From Lachnospiraceae bacterium (GTDB taxonomy: Bacteria > Bacillota > Clostridia > Lachnospirales > Lachnospiraceae): DNA of 61,281 bases. The first letter of the stretch is position 1, and each line of letters starts with the position of its first letter. Under the pieces are notes generated by a model. The model was not told where the DNA came from. It saw nothing but the letters and a program-made list of their open reading frames with translations, and ran no database searches. Location: assembly GCA_017623295.1 (NCBI GenBank), contig JAGAPK010000003.1, positions 1 through 61,281 of the forward strand, read 5' to 3'. This document shows, piece by piece, positions 41,180 to 50,452 of this stretch. The position numbers and the translations under genes were made by a program.

Positions 41180-42214
41180 TTAACTTAATTTTGCTGTAGA
41201 TTCTCTTTCCAAAAGTTCTGCTTCAAAAACAATCTGCTTATGTTCTTCTCTACCGGCAATTACTTCAAGTAACAAATGAATCGTTGTTAACGCCATATCC
41301 TCTACCGGCTGCTTAATCGTTGTCAGTTTTGGATTGTAGTATTCACCAAGAGAAATACCATCGTAACCGGCTACGGAAATATCCTCCGGAATCTTTTTAC
41401 CTGCTTCTAAAATCGCTCTGCAAGCACCAATTGCCAAGGAATCGGCTGTCGCGTATATAGCTGTTACTTTTTCTCCGGATTCTAAAAGTTTCTTGGCTGT
41501 GATATAACCATTTTCCATCGAATAATGCTCGATTTCTTCCTCTACATGGCAAATCATCTTCGAATTAACAGTAAGATTATGCTCCTTAAATGCCTGTTCA
41601 TATCCTTCCAGACGAAGCTGTCCTAACGGCTCTTTTGGATTTTCCGCAATAATCGCTATGTCACGATGTCCTAAATTCAAAAGATATTCCGTCATTTTTT
41701 TACTTTCCAGTCTGTCATCTACCGCAATATTGGAATAACTTCTTTTACTTTCTTTGTCAGACATACCCATTCCAATTGTACTGAATACAAATGGAACTGT
41801 CAGTTTGGCAAGTTTCTCTTCGGCATGATAAAAACCACCGCCCAGGAAAATAATACCACGAAGTCGTTTCTCTTTTACTAATTCTAAAGCCACATCTACT
41901 TCGTCTTCATGTGCCTCTACATGTCGAAGCACCAAAGCATATTTATGTTTCTGGGTTTCTTCTTCAATTATCTGAATCATATTGCTGAAAAAGGGGTTTG
42001 TAATACCTTTTACCAGTACCGCTATACATTTTGCATCTGTTCTTTTCAGATTTCTGGCACTGTTATTTGGAATAAAACCAGTTTCTTCAATTACATCCAT
42101 TATCATTTTCCGGGTTTCCGGATTGATATCCGGGTGATTATTGATTGCTCTCGAAACGGTACTCACCCCAACGCCACACTGTTTCGCAATATCTTTTATG
42201 GTAATTTCAGCCAT
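41180..42214 (-). CDS. LacI-family regulator of the maltodextrin operon
   Basis: A 344-residue LacI/GalR repressor. The helix-turn-helix and hinge start TIKDIAKQCGVGVSTVSRAI and the C-terminal sugar-binding fold follows. It is the last gene of the malE-malF-malG-malQ block, so it likely binds the tandem operator repeats at 47089-47124 and releases them when malto-oligosaccharide is present. GAGGTAG precedes the ATG. Confidence 0.9.
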   Translation of the reverse strand: MAEITIKDIAKQCGVGVSTVSRAINNHPDINPETRKMIMDVIEETGFIPNNSARNLKRTDAKCIAVLVKGITNPFFSNMIQIIEEETQKHKYALVLRHVEAHEDEVDVALELVKEKRLRGIIFLGGGFYHAEEKLAKLTVPFVFSTIGMGMSDKESKRSYSNIAVDDRLESKKMTEYLLNLGHRDIAIIAENPKEPLGQLRLEGYEQAFKEHNLTVNSKMICHVEEEIEHYSMENGYITAKKLLESGEKVTAIYATADSLAIGACRAILEAGKKIPEDISVAGYDGISLGEYYNPKLTTIKQPVEDMALTTIHLLLEVIAGREEHKQIVFEAELLERESTAKLS

Positions 42215-42248
42215 TTTCTACCTCGATTACAGCTTATTAAAAACTCCC

Positions 42249-43724
42249 CTAAAGTCTTCCATAAAGCTTTGTCATTTTTCTAATACGTTCTGCCAATTCT
42301 TCATCAAAGGCACCCGGAAGCATTCTCCACTTCCAGTTTGTACCTAATGTAGACGGCACATTAATTCTTGCTTCTGCTCCAAGTCCCAGATAATCCTGCA
42401 TTGGAATGATACAAGTGTCAGATACGCTGGACATAGCTGCTCTTATGAACTCCCACTGCACATCCTTATTAGAACGAATATTGAGATATCTCTTTGCAAA
42501 AGCCTTATCACGTTTGTTCAAAGACTCATACCAGCCAAGTACTGTATCATTGTCATGTGTACCTGTATAAACTACACTGTTTGCAATATAGTTATGTGGC
42601 AGATAATCACTTTCTTCTCTGGAGTCGAAAGCAAACTGCAGAATTTTCATTCCCGGATATCCTGTTTTCTTTACAAGCTTTAATACAGAATCTGTTAAGA
42701 ATCCTAAATCTTCTGCGATAACAACTTTCTTACCAAGTTTTTCTTTCATTGTTTTGAAAATATCATAACCAGGTCCCTGTTCCCATTTACCGAACTCGGC
42801 AGTTGGATCACCATATGGAATCGCATAATATTCATCAAAACCTCTGAAATGGTCAATTCTTACTACATCATATAATTCATAACAGTATGCAATACGTTTC
42901 ATCCACCATGCATATTCTGTTTTCTTGTGATAGTCCCAACGATACAATGGATTTCCCCACAACTGACCGGTTGCTGAGAAAGCATCTGGTGGACATCCTG
43001 CAACTGCGATAGGAGTACAGGTATCATCCAACTGGAACAACTTCGGATTCGCCCATGTATCAGCACTATCAAATGCTACATAAATCGGAATATCACCGAT
43101 AATCTGAATCTTTTTCTTATTAGCATATGCTTTTAATGCAGTCCACTGTTTTGCAAAAAGGAACTGCTGGAACTGATAAAACGCAATTTCTTCTGCATAT
43201 TTCTCACGATATGCTGCAAGTGCACTTTCTTTACGAAGTTTGATATCTTCATCCCATTCAATCCAACTGATACCATCGAAAGAATTTTTCACTGCCATGT
43301 AAAGTGCATAATCGTCTAACCAGTAACTGTTTTTAGAAATAAATGCCTTAAAATCATCATTTTCTTCTATTTTGCTATTCTTAAAAGCTTTGCGAAGCAC
43401 TTTAAATCTGGAATTATATATTTTCTCATAATCCACATATTCTGCATTGTCACCAAAATCGTACTGATCACAATCTTCTTTTGTCAGATAGCCTTCTTCA
43501 ATCAATTCTTCCAAATCAATATAGTAAGGATTTCCGGCAAATGTGGAGAAGGACTGGTATGGTGAATCACCATACCCTGTCGGTCCCAGTGGCAACATCT
43601 GCCAATATGTCTGTCCTGCTTGTGCTAATAAATCTATAAAGGCATAAGCCTGTTTGGAAAATGTTCCGATTCCATACTTAGAAGGAATACTGGAAACGGG
43701 TAACAAAATACCGCTTTTTCTCAT
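42249..43724 (-). CDS. malQ: 4-alpha-glucanotransferase (amylomaltase)
   Basis: A 491-residue GH77 enzyme. It moves glucan chains between maltodextrins and releases glucose. The family motifs are present: GTGDSPYQSFS-like (GYGDSPYQSFSTFAGNPY), RIDHFRGF with the catalytic Asp, VIAEDLGFL with the acid/base Glu, and GTHDNDT with the stabilising Asp. It works after uptake by the ABC importer encoded upstream. Confidence 0.96.
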   Translation of the reverse strand: MRKSGILLPVSSIPSKYGIGTFSKQAYAFIDLLAQAGQTYWQMLPLGPTGYGDSPYQSFSTFAGNPYYIDLEELIEEGYLTKEDCDQYDFGDNAEYVDYEKIYNSRFKVLRKAFKNSKIEENDDFKAFISKNSYWLDDYALYMAVKNSFDGISWIEWDEDIKLRKESALAAYREKYAEEIAFYQFQQFLFAKQWTALKAYANKKKIQIIGDIPIYVAFDSADTWANPKLFQLDDTCTPIAVAGCPPDAFSATGQLWGNPLYRWDYHKKTEYAWWMKRIAYCYELYDVVRIDHFRGFDEYYAIPYGDPTAEFGKWEQGPGYDIFKTMKEKLGKKVVIAEDLGFLTDSVLKLVKKTGYPGMKILQFAFDSREESDYLPHNYIANSVVYTGTHDNDTVLGWYESLNKRDKAFAKRYLNIRSNKDVQWEFIRAAMSSVSDTCIIPMQDYLGLGAEARINVPSTLGTNWKWRMLPGAFDEELAERIRKMTKLYGRL

Positions 43725-43823
43725 TTCTATGTCCCCCTGTAAATTCAGGTAATATTTTCAAAATTATTTTCAATTTTCGTTTTATTTTCTATTATCTTTA
43801 TCTTCTAACCTTACCAAAAATCA

Positions 43824-44663
43824 TTAGCCTTTAACTGCTCCGGCAATAACACCTTCAATGATGTATTTCTGGCAGCATAAGTAGAAGATAACGATAGGAA
43901 TGATTGCTAAAATCAACATAGCCATCATAGCGCCCATATCTACAGAACCATATCCACCTTTTAAGTACTGAATAGCAATCGGAATGGTTTTATACTTTTT
44001 CAAATCAAGTACAAGATATGGTAACAAATAGTCGTTCCAAATCCACATTGCCTGTAAGATTGCAACAGTGATACAGGTTGGTTTCAAAACCGGCAATACA
44101 ATCTGGAAATAAGTCTGAATCGGTGTACAACCATCAATCATAGCTGCTTCTTCAATTTCAAGCGGAATCGATTTTACGAAACCACAGAACATGAATACTG
44201 CGAGTCCTGCACCAAATCCCAGATATACAAGGATAATACCAAGTGGATTATCAAGTTTTAACATATCTGCGATTTTAGATAAAGTAAACATTACCATCTG
44301 GAATGGTACAATCATGGAAAATACACATAAGTAATAAATTGAGCTTGTAAACTTATTTTTTACACGTGTTATATACCATCCACACATGGATGTACATAAT
44401 ACAATTACAAATACGGAACCTACCGTAATGAATAAGGAGTTAAAAAACGCAGAGAAAAAGTCAATTTTCTCAATACCATTTATATAGTTGTCCAGGCCAA
44501 CAAATACTTTGCCGGTTGGAATACTAAACGGTTCGTTACTAATGAATGATTTCTTTTTAAAGGAGTTAATCAATACAATAACAATCGGACAAACCCACAA
44601 AATAGAAATCAAAGAAAAGATAAATGTTAAAATACCGCCATGTTTTGCTTTTCTTACACCCAT
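43824..44663 (-). CDS. malG: Maltodextrin ABC permease, MalG-like
   Basis: A 280-residue permease. ATG 44663 (MGVRKAKHGG) is used: it is the last base of the malF stop and has GAAGGAGG before it; the longer in-frame start lies inside malF. Six spans; the EAA loop is EIEEAAMIDGCTPIQTYFQIVLP, contacting a MalK-type ATPase. No MalK gene is in this window, so a shared ATPase elsewhere is likely. Confidence 0.94.
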   Translation of the reverse strand: MGVRKAKHGGILTFIFSLISILWVCPIVIVLINSFKKKSFISNEPFSIPTGKVFVGLDNYINGIEKIDFFSAFFNSLFITVGSVFVIVLCTSMCGWYITRVKNKFTSSIYYLCVFSMIVPFQMVMFTLSKIADMLKLDNPLGIILVYLGFGAGLAVFMFCGFVKSIPLEIEEAAMIDGCTPIQTYFQIVLPVLKPTCITVAILQAMWIWNDYLLPYLVLDLKKYKTIPIAIQYLKGGYGSVDMGAMMAMLILAIIPIVIFYLCCQKYIIEGVIAGAVKG

Positions 44664-45505
44664 TACTGCTGTACCTCCTTCTGTCTTGTTGCTCCTAACT
44701 GGATAACGGCAATAATTGCAACCATAATAAAGAATACAACTGCTTTTGCCTGACCTACGCCTTCCCAACCAACTCGACCATAGAAGGTATCATAGATATT
44801 AAGTGCTAACATCTGAGATTTGTTGGAAGGAGCACCTGCTGTTAATGCGAGGTTCTGGTCAAATAACTTAAAGGAATTTGTTAAAGTAAGGAAGGAACAA
44901 ATTGTAATAGATGGCATTACCATCGGGATAGTTACTTTTCTTAAAATCTGTCCGCTTGTTGCTCCATCAATTTTGGCAGCTTCAATTAATTCACCCGGAA
45001 CATTCTGAATACCGGCAATATAAATAATCATCATGTAACCAATCTGCTGCCAGTTCATCAGGACAATTAAACCCCAGAATCCATATGTTGCAGAGAAAGT
45101 CAATGTACGTTCAAAATACAATAAAACACCATTTAAAATCAACTGCCAGATATAACCAAGTACGATACCACCAATTAAGTTTGGCATGAAAAATACTGTT
45201 CTGAAAATATTTGTACCTTTGATTCCTTTTGTTAAAAGCATTGCAATAGCGAATGCAATTACGTTAATGGTAATAACAGATACTACAGTAAACAGTGCTG
45301 TATACCAAAGTGCATGAACAAATGTTTCATCTGTAAAAATCTTTGTGTAATTATCGATTCCGATGAATTTTGCATCATTGATTGTTGTAAAATTACAAAA
45401 TGATAAATATACACCTAAAACAAACGGAATAATAAATCCAATTGTGAATGCAATCAATGTCGGTAATGCAAAAATCGGGAAATATTTTTTGATTGACTTC
45501 TCCAT
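44663..45505 (-). CDS. malF: Maltodextrin ABC permease, MalF-like
   Basis: A 280-residue permease with six spans and the EAA loop ELIEAAKIDGATSGQILRKVTIP. It pairs with MalG and overlaps it by one base. The first part lacks the long periplasmic loop of enteric MalF, as usual in Firmicutes. It lies about 120 bases after malE, with a strong terminator between them. Confidence 0.94.
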   Translation of the reverse strand: MEKSIKKYFPIFALPTLIAFTIGFIIPFVLGVYLSFCNFTTINDAKFIGIDNYTKIFTDETFVHALWYTALFTVVSVITINVIAFAIAMLLTKGIKGTNIFRTVFFMPNLIGGIVLGYIWQLILNGVLLYFERTLTFSATYGFWGLIVLMNWQQIGYMMIIYIAGIQNVPGELIEAAKIDGATSGQILRKVTIPMVMPSITICSFLTLTNSFKLFDQNLALTAGAPSNKSQMLALNIYDTFYGRVGWEGVGQAKAVVFFIMVAIIAVIQLGATRQKEVQQ

Positions 45506-45565
45506 ATGACTTATCCTTTCTAACTATACCCACTTTTTTCTTGTTACTTTTCTATATTTTTTGAG

Positions 45566-45597
45566 AAAAAAGGGGTGAGTGATAAGCACTCACCCCA
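45566..45597 (-). terminator. Strong terminator between malE and malF
   Basis: GGGGTGAGTG (45572-45581) pairs with CACTCACCCC (45587-45596), ten base pairs around five bases, then six Ts on the minus strand (45571-45566). It should end most malE transcripts and let a fraction read on into malF-malG-malQ. Confidence 0.88.
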
Positions 45598-45623
45598 TCA
45601 GTTACTTTTTTACTTCTTTGTAA

Positions 45624-47048
45624 TTACTGATTTGCTGCTTCGTATTCTGTCTTCCATCCGTCAACGAATGCTGTTTCTACTGCACTCCATTCGCCTGTTC
45701 CCTGAGCATATTCAAGTAATGCATTACCTACATTATCTTTCCATGTTTCAGAAGGAATAGATGAGAAGTTCCATGATACTGCTGTTTTACCAGCTGCGAT
45801 ATATTCATCTGCTGCATTGATTAAAGGATTGCTTGCTGTATAACCATCATCAAATGTTGTGAATGGTGTAACGAATCCCATATCGTTTGCTAAAGAGTTT
45901 CTACCTGTATCAGATGTTACTACCCATGTTAAGAAATCAAGTGTTGCCTGAATATCAGCTTCAGAAGCATTTTTGTTTACACACCAGTAGTTTTCAGAAC
46001 CTGTACAAAGACCCTGGTTCTCTTCGCCTTCAGCACCGATGTAGATAGGAAGCATTCCTAAATCATCATCTGTAAGACCATCCTGTGTGATGTTGCTGTA
46101 TTCCCATGTACCATTCTGATAGAATACTGCCATACCTGTTGCGAATTCAGCTGCTGCATCATTACCAGTTTTGCTGGAAAGTAATGCAGGTGCACATGTA
46201 GAATCTGTGATATATAAATCCCAAATCTGTTTGTAGTTGTCTAAGTAAGTTCCTTCGATTGCATCTGTAGAACCGATTCCTTTATCCTGGTATTCATAGT
46301 AGATAGGAAGGTTTGCAAGGTGTGTTTTGAATCTCCAGTCAGAGGAAGAATCCATACCAGCAGATGTAAATGCACCAGCTACACCTAATTCATCTTTACG
46401 AGCCTGAATATCATCAGCTACAGCTTTTAATGTTTCAAAGTTGTTGATTTCAGAAGCATCAGAGATAACTGCTCCGTCTAATGCACAGTAATCAGCAAGT
46501 AATGTTTTGTTGTAAATGATACCATATGTTTCAATAACATATGCGATACCGCTTACTGCATCGCCATCTTTTAATACGAAATCATCGCTCTTTACATAGC
46601 TGTATAATTCTGTATCTTTTAAGTCATAGCAGTAATCTTTCCAAGATGCTAAACCTACAGGACCATTTACCTGGAATAATGTAGGAGCTTCTGTTTTAGC
46701 GATTTCAGATTTCAATGTCTGCTCATAAGTACCAGATGCTGCTGTAATTACAGTTACAGGAACGCCTGTTTCTTCTGTATATGTTGCAGCTAATGCCTGC
46801 CACTGTTCATCCTGCTCTGGTTTGAAGTTTAAGTAATAAACGGAACCTTCGCCATCTGCAGCAGCTGTTTCTTCTGTTGCTGCTTCTTCTGTTGTTTCTT
46901 CAGTAGCTGTTTCTTCTGTTGTTTCTTCTGCAACTGTTTCTTCTGTTGCTGCTTCTTCTGTTGTAGATGTTTCACTAGAACCACATCCTACTAATGCTGT
47001 AGAAATCATGGATGCACAAAGTAAAACGCTTACAAGTTTCTTTTTCAT
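45624..47048 (-). CDS. malE: Maltodextrin-binding lipoprotein, MalE-like
   Basis: A 474-residue extracellular solute-binding protein. The lipobox is TALVGC at the end of the signal. A Glu/Thr/Ala-rich acidic linker of about 45 residues follows (TEETTEEAATEET), then a MalE-type periplasmic-binding fold (YYLNFKPEQDEQWQALAATY). It catches oligosaccharides for MalFG. The operator repeats at 47089-47124 lie in its 5' leader. Confidence 0.93.
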   Translation of the reverse strand: MKKKLVSVLLCASMISTALVGCGSSETSTTEEAATEETVAEETTEETATEETTEEAATEETAAADGEGSVYYLNFKPEQDEQWQALAATYTEETGVPVTVITAASGTYEQTLKSEIAKTEAPTLFQVNGPVGLASWKDYCYDLKDTELYSYVKSDDFVLKDGDAVSGIAYVIETYGIIYNKTLLADYCALDGAVISDASEINNFETLKAVADDIQARKDELGVAGAFTSAGMDSSSDWRFKTHLANLPIYYEYQDKGIGSTDAIEGTYLDNYKQIWDLYITDSTCAPALLSSKTGNDAAAEFATGMAVFYQNGTWEYSNITQDGLTDDDLGMLPIYIGAEGEENQGLCTGSENYWCVNKNASEADIQATLDFLTWVVTSDTGRNSLANDMGFVTPFTTFDDGYTASNPLINAADEYIAAGKTAVSWNFSSIPSETWKDNVGNALLEYAQGTGEWSAVETAFVDGWKTEYEAANQ

Positions 47049-47088
47049 AAAAGTACCTCTCCCTTTCCATGAGATTAAATTGTTTGTC

Positions 47089-47124
47089 GGGAACGTTTTC
47101 GGTAATGTTTCCGGTAACGTTTCC
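47089..47124 (-). promoter_or_regulatory. Three tandem 12-bp LacI-type operator repeats in the malE leader
   Basis: Three units in a row, GGGAACGTTTTC, GGTAATGTTTCC and GGTAACGTTTCC, each centred on AACGTT or AATGTT, with centres exactly 12 bases apart. Each is an imperfect palindrome of the LacI/CcpA class. They lie just downstream of the promoter at 47139-47167, where a bound repressor would block transcription. Confidence 0.75.
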
Positions 47125-47138
47125 GATGTGTTGAATAA

Positions 47139-47167
47139 AGCATATCATTAGTACCATGTTTTTGCAA
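47139..47167 (-). promoter_or_regulatory. Promoter of the maltodextrin operon
   Basis: On the minus strand TTGCAA (47167-47162), 17 bases, TATGCT (47144-47139). The start point would be near 47132, just before the operator repeats. Confidence 0.7.
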
Positions 47168-47259
47168 TACCTTTTTTGCAACTTTGGTAGTAATAGTCGA
47201 AACCTCATCTCTCTTTTTGTGCAAAAGATACAAAAGCCAACCAAAAAGTTATACTAGTT

Positions 47260-48084
47260 CTATAAAAACGGTATCATACCATGCACTGACCTAAAAATCA
47301 GATGTGGTACTACCTCTGATGTTCTGGCATCTTCTAAAGTTGCTTCACCGCTTAACACAAGAATACCTTTCAAACCATGATTAACCCCGGTTGCCACATC
47401 GGTATAAAGTCTGTCACCTACCATAGCAATCTGGTGCTTCTCTGCTCCCACTCTTTTCATAAGATAATTCACAATATCAACATTCGGTTTTCCTATAATT
47501 CGGTCCGGGTAACGAAACGCAGATGCATGAATAAAAGCATGAATCGCTCCGGCATCCGGGATAAAGCCGGTTTCTGTCGGACAATTATAATCCGGGTGTG
47601 TTGCCAGATAAGGAAGGCCACTACGAACAAAATCACACACCTTACACATTTTCTGATAATCCAGTGTTGTATCAAAAGCTGTCACTACCACATCCGGAGC
47701 TACATCATCTAATACAATTCCTGCCTGTTCAAATTCTTCCTGCAATAGCGTGTTACCGAGCAAAAAGACTTTTTTCTCGGGGAAGTTGTGCTGCAGATAG
47801 GCAATGGTAGCCTGCCCGGATGTAATAATTTTATCTTCTCCTACATCCCAACCCATGCGATGCAATTTTTCCACATAAACAGAAGCATTCTTAGATGAAT
47901 TGTTCGTCAAAAAAACATAACTTCGTCCTGATTCCTCTATTTTCTGCAAAAATTCTCTGGCACCTTCAATCCACTTTTCTCCCAAATAAATCGTGCCATC
48001 CATATCCAGCGCAAAACATCGTATCTCCTTTAAAATCTGCTGTTTGTCCTCATTCACTTCCGGAAGGATATTATTTTCTATCAT
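47260..48084 (-). CDS. HAD-IIA family hydrolase, NagD-like
   Basis: A 274-residue phosphatase if started at ATG 48084, which has AAAAGGTGG; the earlier ATG at 48120 has no ribosome binding site. The HAD motifs are clear: FALDMDGTIYLG with the nucleophile aspartate, VFLTNNSSKN, and GKPNVDIVNYL with MVGDRLYTDVATG. NagD-like enzymes remove phosphate from nucleotides or sugar phosphates. The neighbouring maltodextrin operon hints at sugar phosphates but this is not shown. Confidence 0.93.
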   Translation of the reverse strand: MIENNILPEVNEDKQQILKEIRCFALDMDGTIYLGEKWIEGAREFLQKIEESGRSYVFLTNNSSKNASVYVEKLHRMGWDVGEDKIITSGQATIAYLQHNFPEKKVFLLGNTLLQEEFEQAGIVLDDVAPDVVVTAFDTTLDYQKMCKVCDFVRSGLPYLATHPDYNCPTETGFIPDAGAIHAFIHASAFRYPDRIIGKPNVDIVNYLMKRVGAEKHQIAMVGDRLYTDVATGVNHGLKGILVLSGEATLEDARTSEVVPHLIFRSVHGMIPFL

Positions 48085-48255
48085 GATATTTGCCACCTTT
48101 TCTATACTATAATTTTCCATACTATGATTTGTACTTTCAAAAAATTGTGTATCTATGACCGCTTATCAGTCTCTTTTACCAGTATATTGACGTTTTCCCT
48201 TCTATGCAACTGTTTTATGTATCCTTACTGATTCTCCGGCACCCTTCGGCTTTGC

Positions 48256-48284
48256 TTGAATCAGCCCTTTCATTATGGTACTAT
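48256..48284 (+). promoter_or_regulatory. Promoter of the DUF6062-like gene
   Basis: TTGAAT (48256-48261), 17 bases, TACTAT (48279-48284), about 40 bases before ATG 48326. Confidence 0.6.
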
Positions 48285-48325
48285 AAAAGCAGAAAAAATT
48301 TGCAAATATTACCCGGAGGATGCTT

Positions 48326-49087
48326 ATGAAAGAAAAATTATATACCATTCCGTTAAATGATGCGATAAATGCTGATGATGAATGTCCATTCTGTTTCATC
48401 GAGCGAAATGTAGAGCAGGATTTATTGGATTTTACATTAGGTTCCGGTTCTTCTTATATGGAAAGTGATGTCAGAGAAGCTACCGATAAAGCCGGCTTCT
48501 GTCGTGAACATTTCAAGAAAATGTTTGATTACGGCAATACACTTGGAAATGGCTGGATTCTGAAAACGCATTATATACAGATGATTCGGGAAATGAAAGA
48601 GCAGTTCCACAGCTATAAACCAGGTAAGACTTCTTTCAAAGATAAATTTAAAAAGCAAACGGAACGCACCAATCCTATTGGTATCTGGGTTACCGAAAAA
48701 GAAAACTCCTGTTATATCTGCAATCGTTTCCGTGACACTTATGACCGTTACATGGATACTTTTTTTGTCATGTATAAAAAAGATGAGGAATTCCGTCAGA
48801 AAATAAAAAACAGCAAGGGCTTCTGTCTTCATCATTTCGGCGATTTATGTGAAGCCGCCGAAAGCCGTTTAAATGATAAAGAAAAAGCAGCTTTCTACGA
48901 TATGAGTTTTGAATTAATGGAAAAAAATATGGAACGACTTGCAGAAGATGTATCCTGGCTGGTGGATAAATTCGATTATCGCAACAAAGATGCCGACTGG
49001 AAAAATTCCAAAGATGCTATCCAACGTGGTATGCAGAAATTAAAAGGTGGATACCCGGCAGATGCCCCTTATAAAATGAACAAATAA
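48326..49087 (+). CDS. DUF6062-like cysteine-containing protein
   Basis: A 253-residue protein. ATG 48326 is spaced six bases from GGAGG; the ATG at 48320 overlaps it. It has three similar Cys-bearing stretches: CPFCFIERN, AGFCREHFKKM and CYICNRFRD with GFCLHHFGDL, suggesting zinc binding by cysteines and histidines. This resembles DUF6062 of Clostridia. Function unknown. A terminator follows at 49133. Confidence 0.8.
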   Translation: MKEKLYTIPLNDAINADDECPFCFIERNVEQDLLDFTLGSGSSYMESDVREATDKAGFCREHFKKMFDYGNTLGNGWILKTHYIQMIREMKEQFHSYKPGKTSFKDKFKKQTERTNPIGIWVTEKENSCYICNRFRDTYDRYMDTFFVMYKKDEEFRQKIKNSKGFCLHHFGDLCEAAESRLNDKEKAAFYDMSFELMEKNMERLAEDVSWLVDKFDYRNKDADWKNSKDAIQRGMQKLKGGYPADAPYKMNK

Positions 49088-49095
49088 CAATCGCA

Positions 49096-49123
49096 GACTC
49101 AAAAAGAACAATCCAAAAAGAAC
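49096..49123 (+). repeat. Direct repeat of a 14-bp unit
   Basis: AAAAAGAACAATCC occurs twice back to back in the gap after the DUF6062-like gene, just before the terminator. It looks like a small slippage duplication. Confidence 0.7.
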
Positions 49124-49132
49124 AATCCAAAA

Positions 49133-49166
49133 TAATGGCTCCGGAAATTCAAATACCGGAGCCATT
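49133..49166. terminator. Bidirectional terminator, DUF6062-like gene and acidic protein gene
   Basis: ATGGCTCCGG (about 49134-49143) and CCGGAGCCAT (about 49155-49164) form a perfect 10-bp stem. It sits between two converging genes, whose stops are at 49087 and 49188. Confidence 0.7.
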
Positions 49167-49187
49167 TACACTTATTATTTACACTTA

Positions 49188-49568
49188 TTACATTGCATCT
49201 AAAGAGCCATCGTTATCGTCATCATCATCGAAAAACTCTTCTACTTTTGCTTCTGTTGCTTTCGCTGCATCCTCTACTGCACCAACAACCTTCTCAGAAG
49301 CCTCTGCTTTCGCCGCATCCAGACCTTCTTTAAATTCATCTGCTTTTGCTTCTGCCGCATCTGCTGCTTTGCTCAGATCCAGATCAACATATTTACGTTC
49401 AGTATCATCGTCGTCATCCAAATCATCTTCAAAATCATCGAAATCTTCATCATCATCGAAAATCTCATCATCAAGTGCCTCTTTTTTCTGTAAATAATAA
49501 TATGCACCTGCTGCCAAAGCACCCAAAGCTGCAGTTGTCATTAAAAACTTACCAAATTTCTTCGCCAT
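49188..49568 (-). CDS. Acidic single-pass membrane or surface protein
   Basis: A 126-residue protein with a hydrophobic N-terminal span (FLMTTAALGALAAGAYYYL) and no clear cleavage site. The rest is very acidic: a poly-Asp/Glu stretch, a helical Ala/Glu/Lys region and a final poly-Asp run. It resembles YtxH-type small membrane proteins in layout. Function unknown. Confidence 0.7.
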   Translation of the reverse strand: MAKKFGKFLMTTAALGALAAGAYYYLQKKEALDDEIFDDDEDFDDFEDDLDDDDDTERKYVDLDLSKAADAAEAKADEFKEGLDAAKAEASEKVVGAVEDAAKATEAKVEEFFDDDDDNDGSLDAM

Positions 49569-49819
49569 ATGTGGAAGTCTCCTTTCACTGTTTTTACATA
49601 AAAATCTTATAGTAATATAGTAATACTATTTTGCGAAAATGAAAAGAGAATATGTATAAAAAAAGAATTAATTTTTTCAGAGCCACAAGATATTGTATCT
49701 GTAAAAAAAGCAGAAACTAGTTTCCTTCAAATCATTGAATCCCCCCATTTTTTGTGCTATATTAAAATTCGACTCACAAAGTCAATTTATGACATTTTTC
49801 TTTAGAATGGAAGGTATCA
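49569..49819. other. AT-rich intergenic stretch, no feature recognised
   Basis: About 250 bases between the acidic-protein gene and the TetR gene, divergently transcribed. I see no strong promoter, operator or hairpin in it. Confidence 0.5.
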
Positions 49820-50422
49820 ATGAACGAGAAATTTTTTGATTTAAAAAAAGAAAAACAAGATAGAATGATAAATGCTGCTTTAAAGATTTTTGCTTTAAAT
49901 GGTTATAAACATGCCAGCACTGACGATATTGTCAGCGAAGCAGGAATTAGTAAAGGCTTATTATTTCACTATTTTGGAAGTAAATTGGGATTGTATACTT
50001 TCCTGTATGACTATAGTGTCAGATTTATGAAGCTAGAATTGACTACCGGAGTCATCGCAACAACTGACTATTTTGAAATTCGCAAGCAAATCGAATTTGC
50101 CAAAATGCAGGTTTTAAAAAACTACCCGTATATGCAGCAGTTTTTAAATCGTTCCAAATCCGAAAATGTAAATGAAGCACTGCTTGCGATTGAGGAACCA
50201 CGCCGTGAAATGGCGGAAGTATATGCCTCACTTATGGAAAAAGTTGACAAATCTTTATTTGCCGAGAATGTAGATTTCAACAAACTGGATTCCATGTTGG
50301 AATATACCATCAAAGGCTTAATGAACGAACGCTTTCAGGATGCTTCTTTCCAGCCGGAGATGTTATATGAAGAAACTGTCAGCTATCTTACTATGATGAA
50401 GAAGCTGGCATATCATAAATAA
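49820..50422 (+). CDS. TetR-family transcriptional regulator
   Basis: A 200-residue regulator. The N-terminal helix-turn-helix (YKHASTDDIVSEAGISKGLL, FHYFGSKLGLYTFL) is the TetR pattern; the C-terminal ligand domain is helical. GGAAGG precedes the ATG. It is alone on this strand and convergent with the MocR gene; its targets are unknown. Confidence 0.93.
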   Translation: MNEKFFDLKKEKQDRMINAALKIFALNGYKHASTDDIVSEAGISKGLLFHYFGSKLGLYTFLYDYSVRFMKLELTTGVIATTDYFEIRKQIEFAKMQVLKNYPYMQQFLNRSKSENVNEALLAIEEPRREMAEVYASLMEKVDKSLFAENVDFNKLDSMLEYTIKGLMNERFQDASFQPEMLYEETVSYLTMMKKLAYHK

Positions 50423-50452
50423 CCTTGCATTACATAATTATTAAAGATTGAA

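Noticed and set aside
49135-49497. Plus-strand Ser-rich 120-residue frame
   Set aside because: It is antisense to the poly-Asp/Glu region of the acidic protein at 49188-49568.
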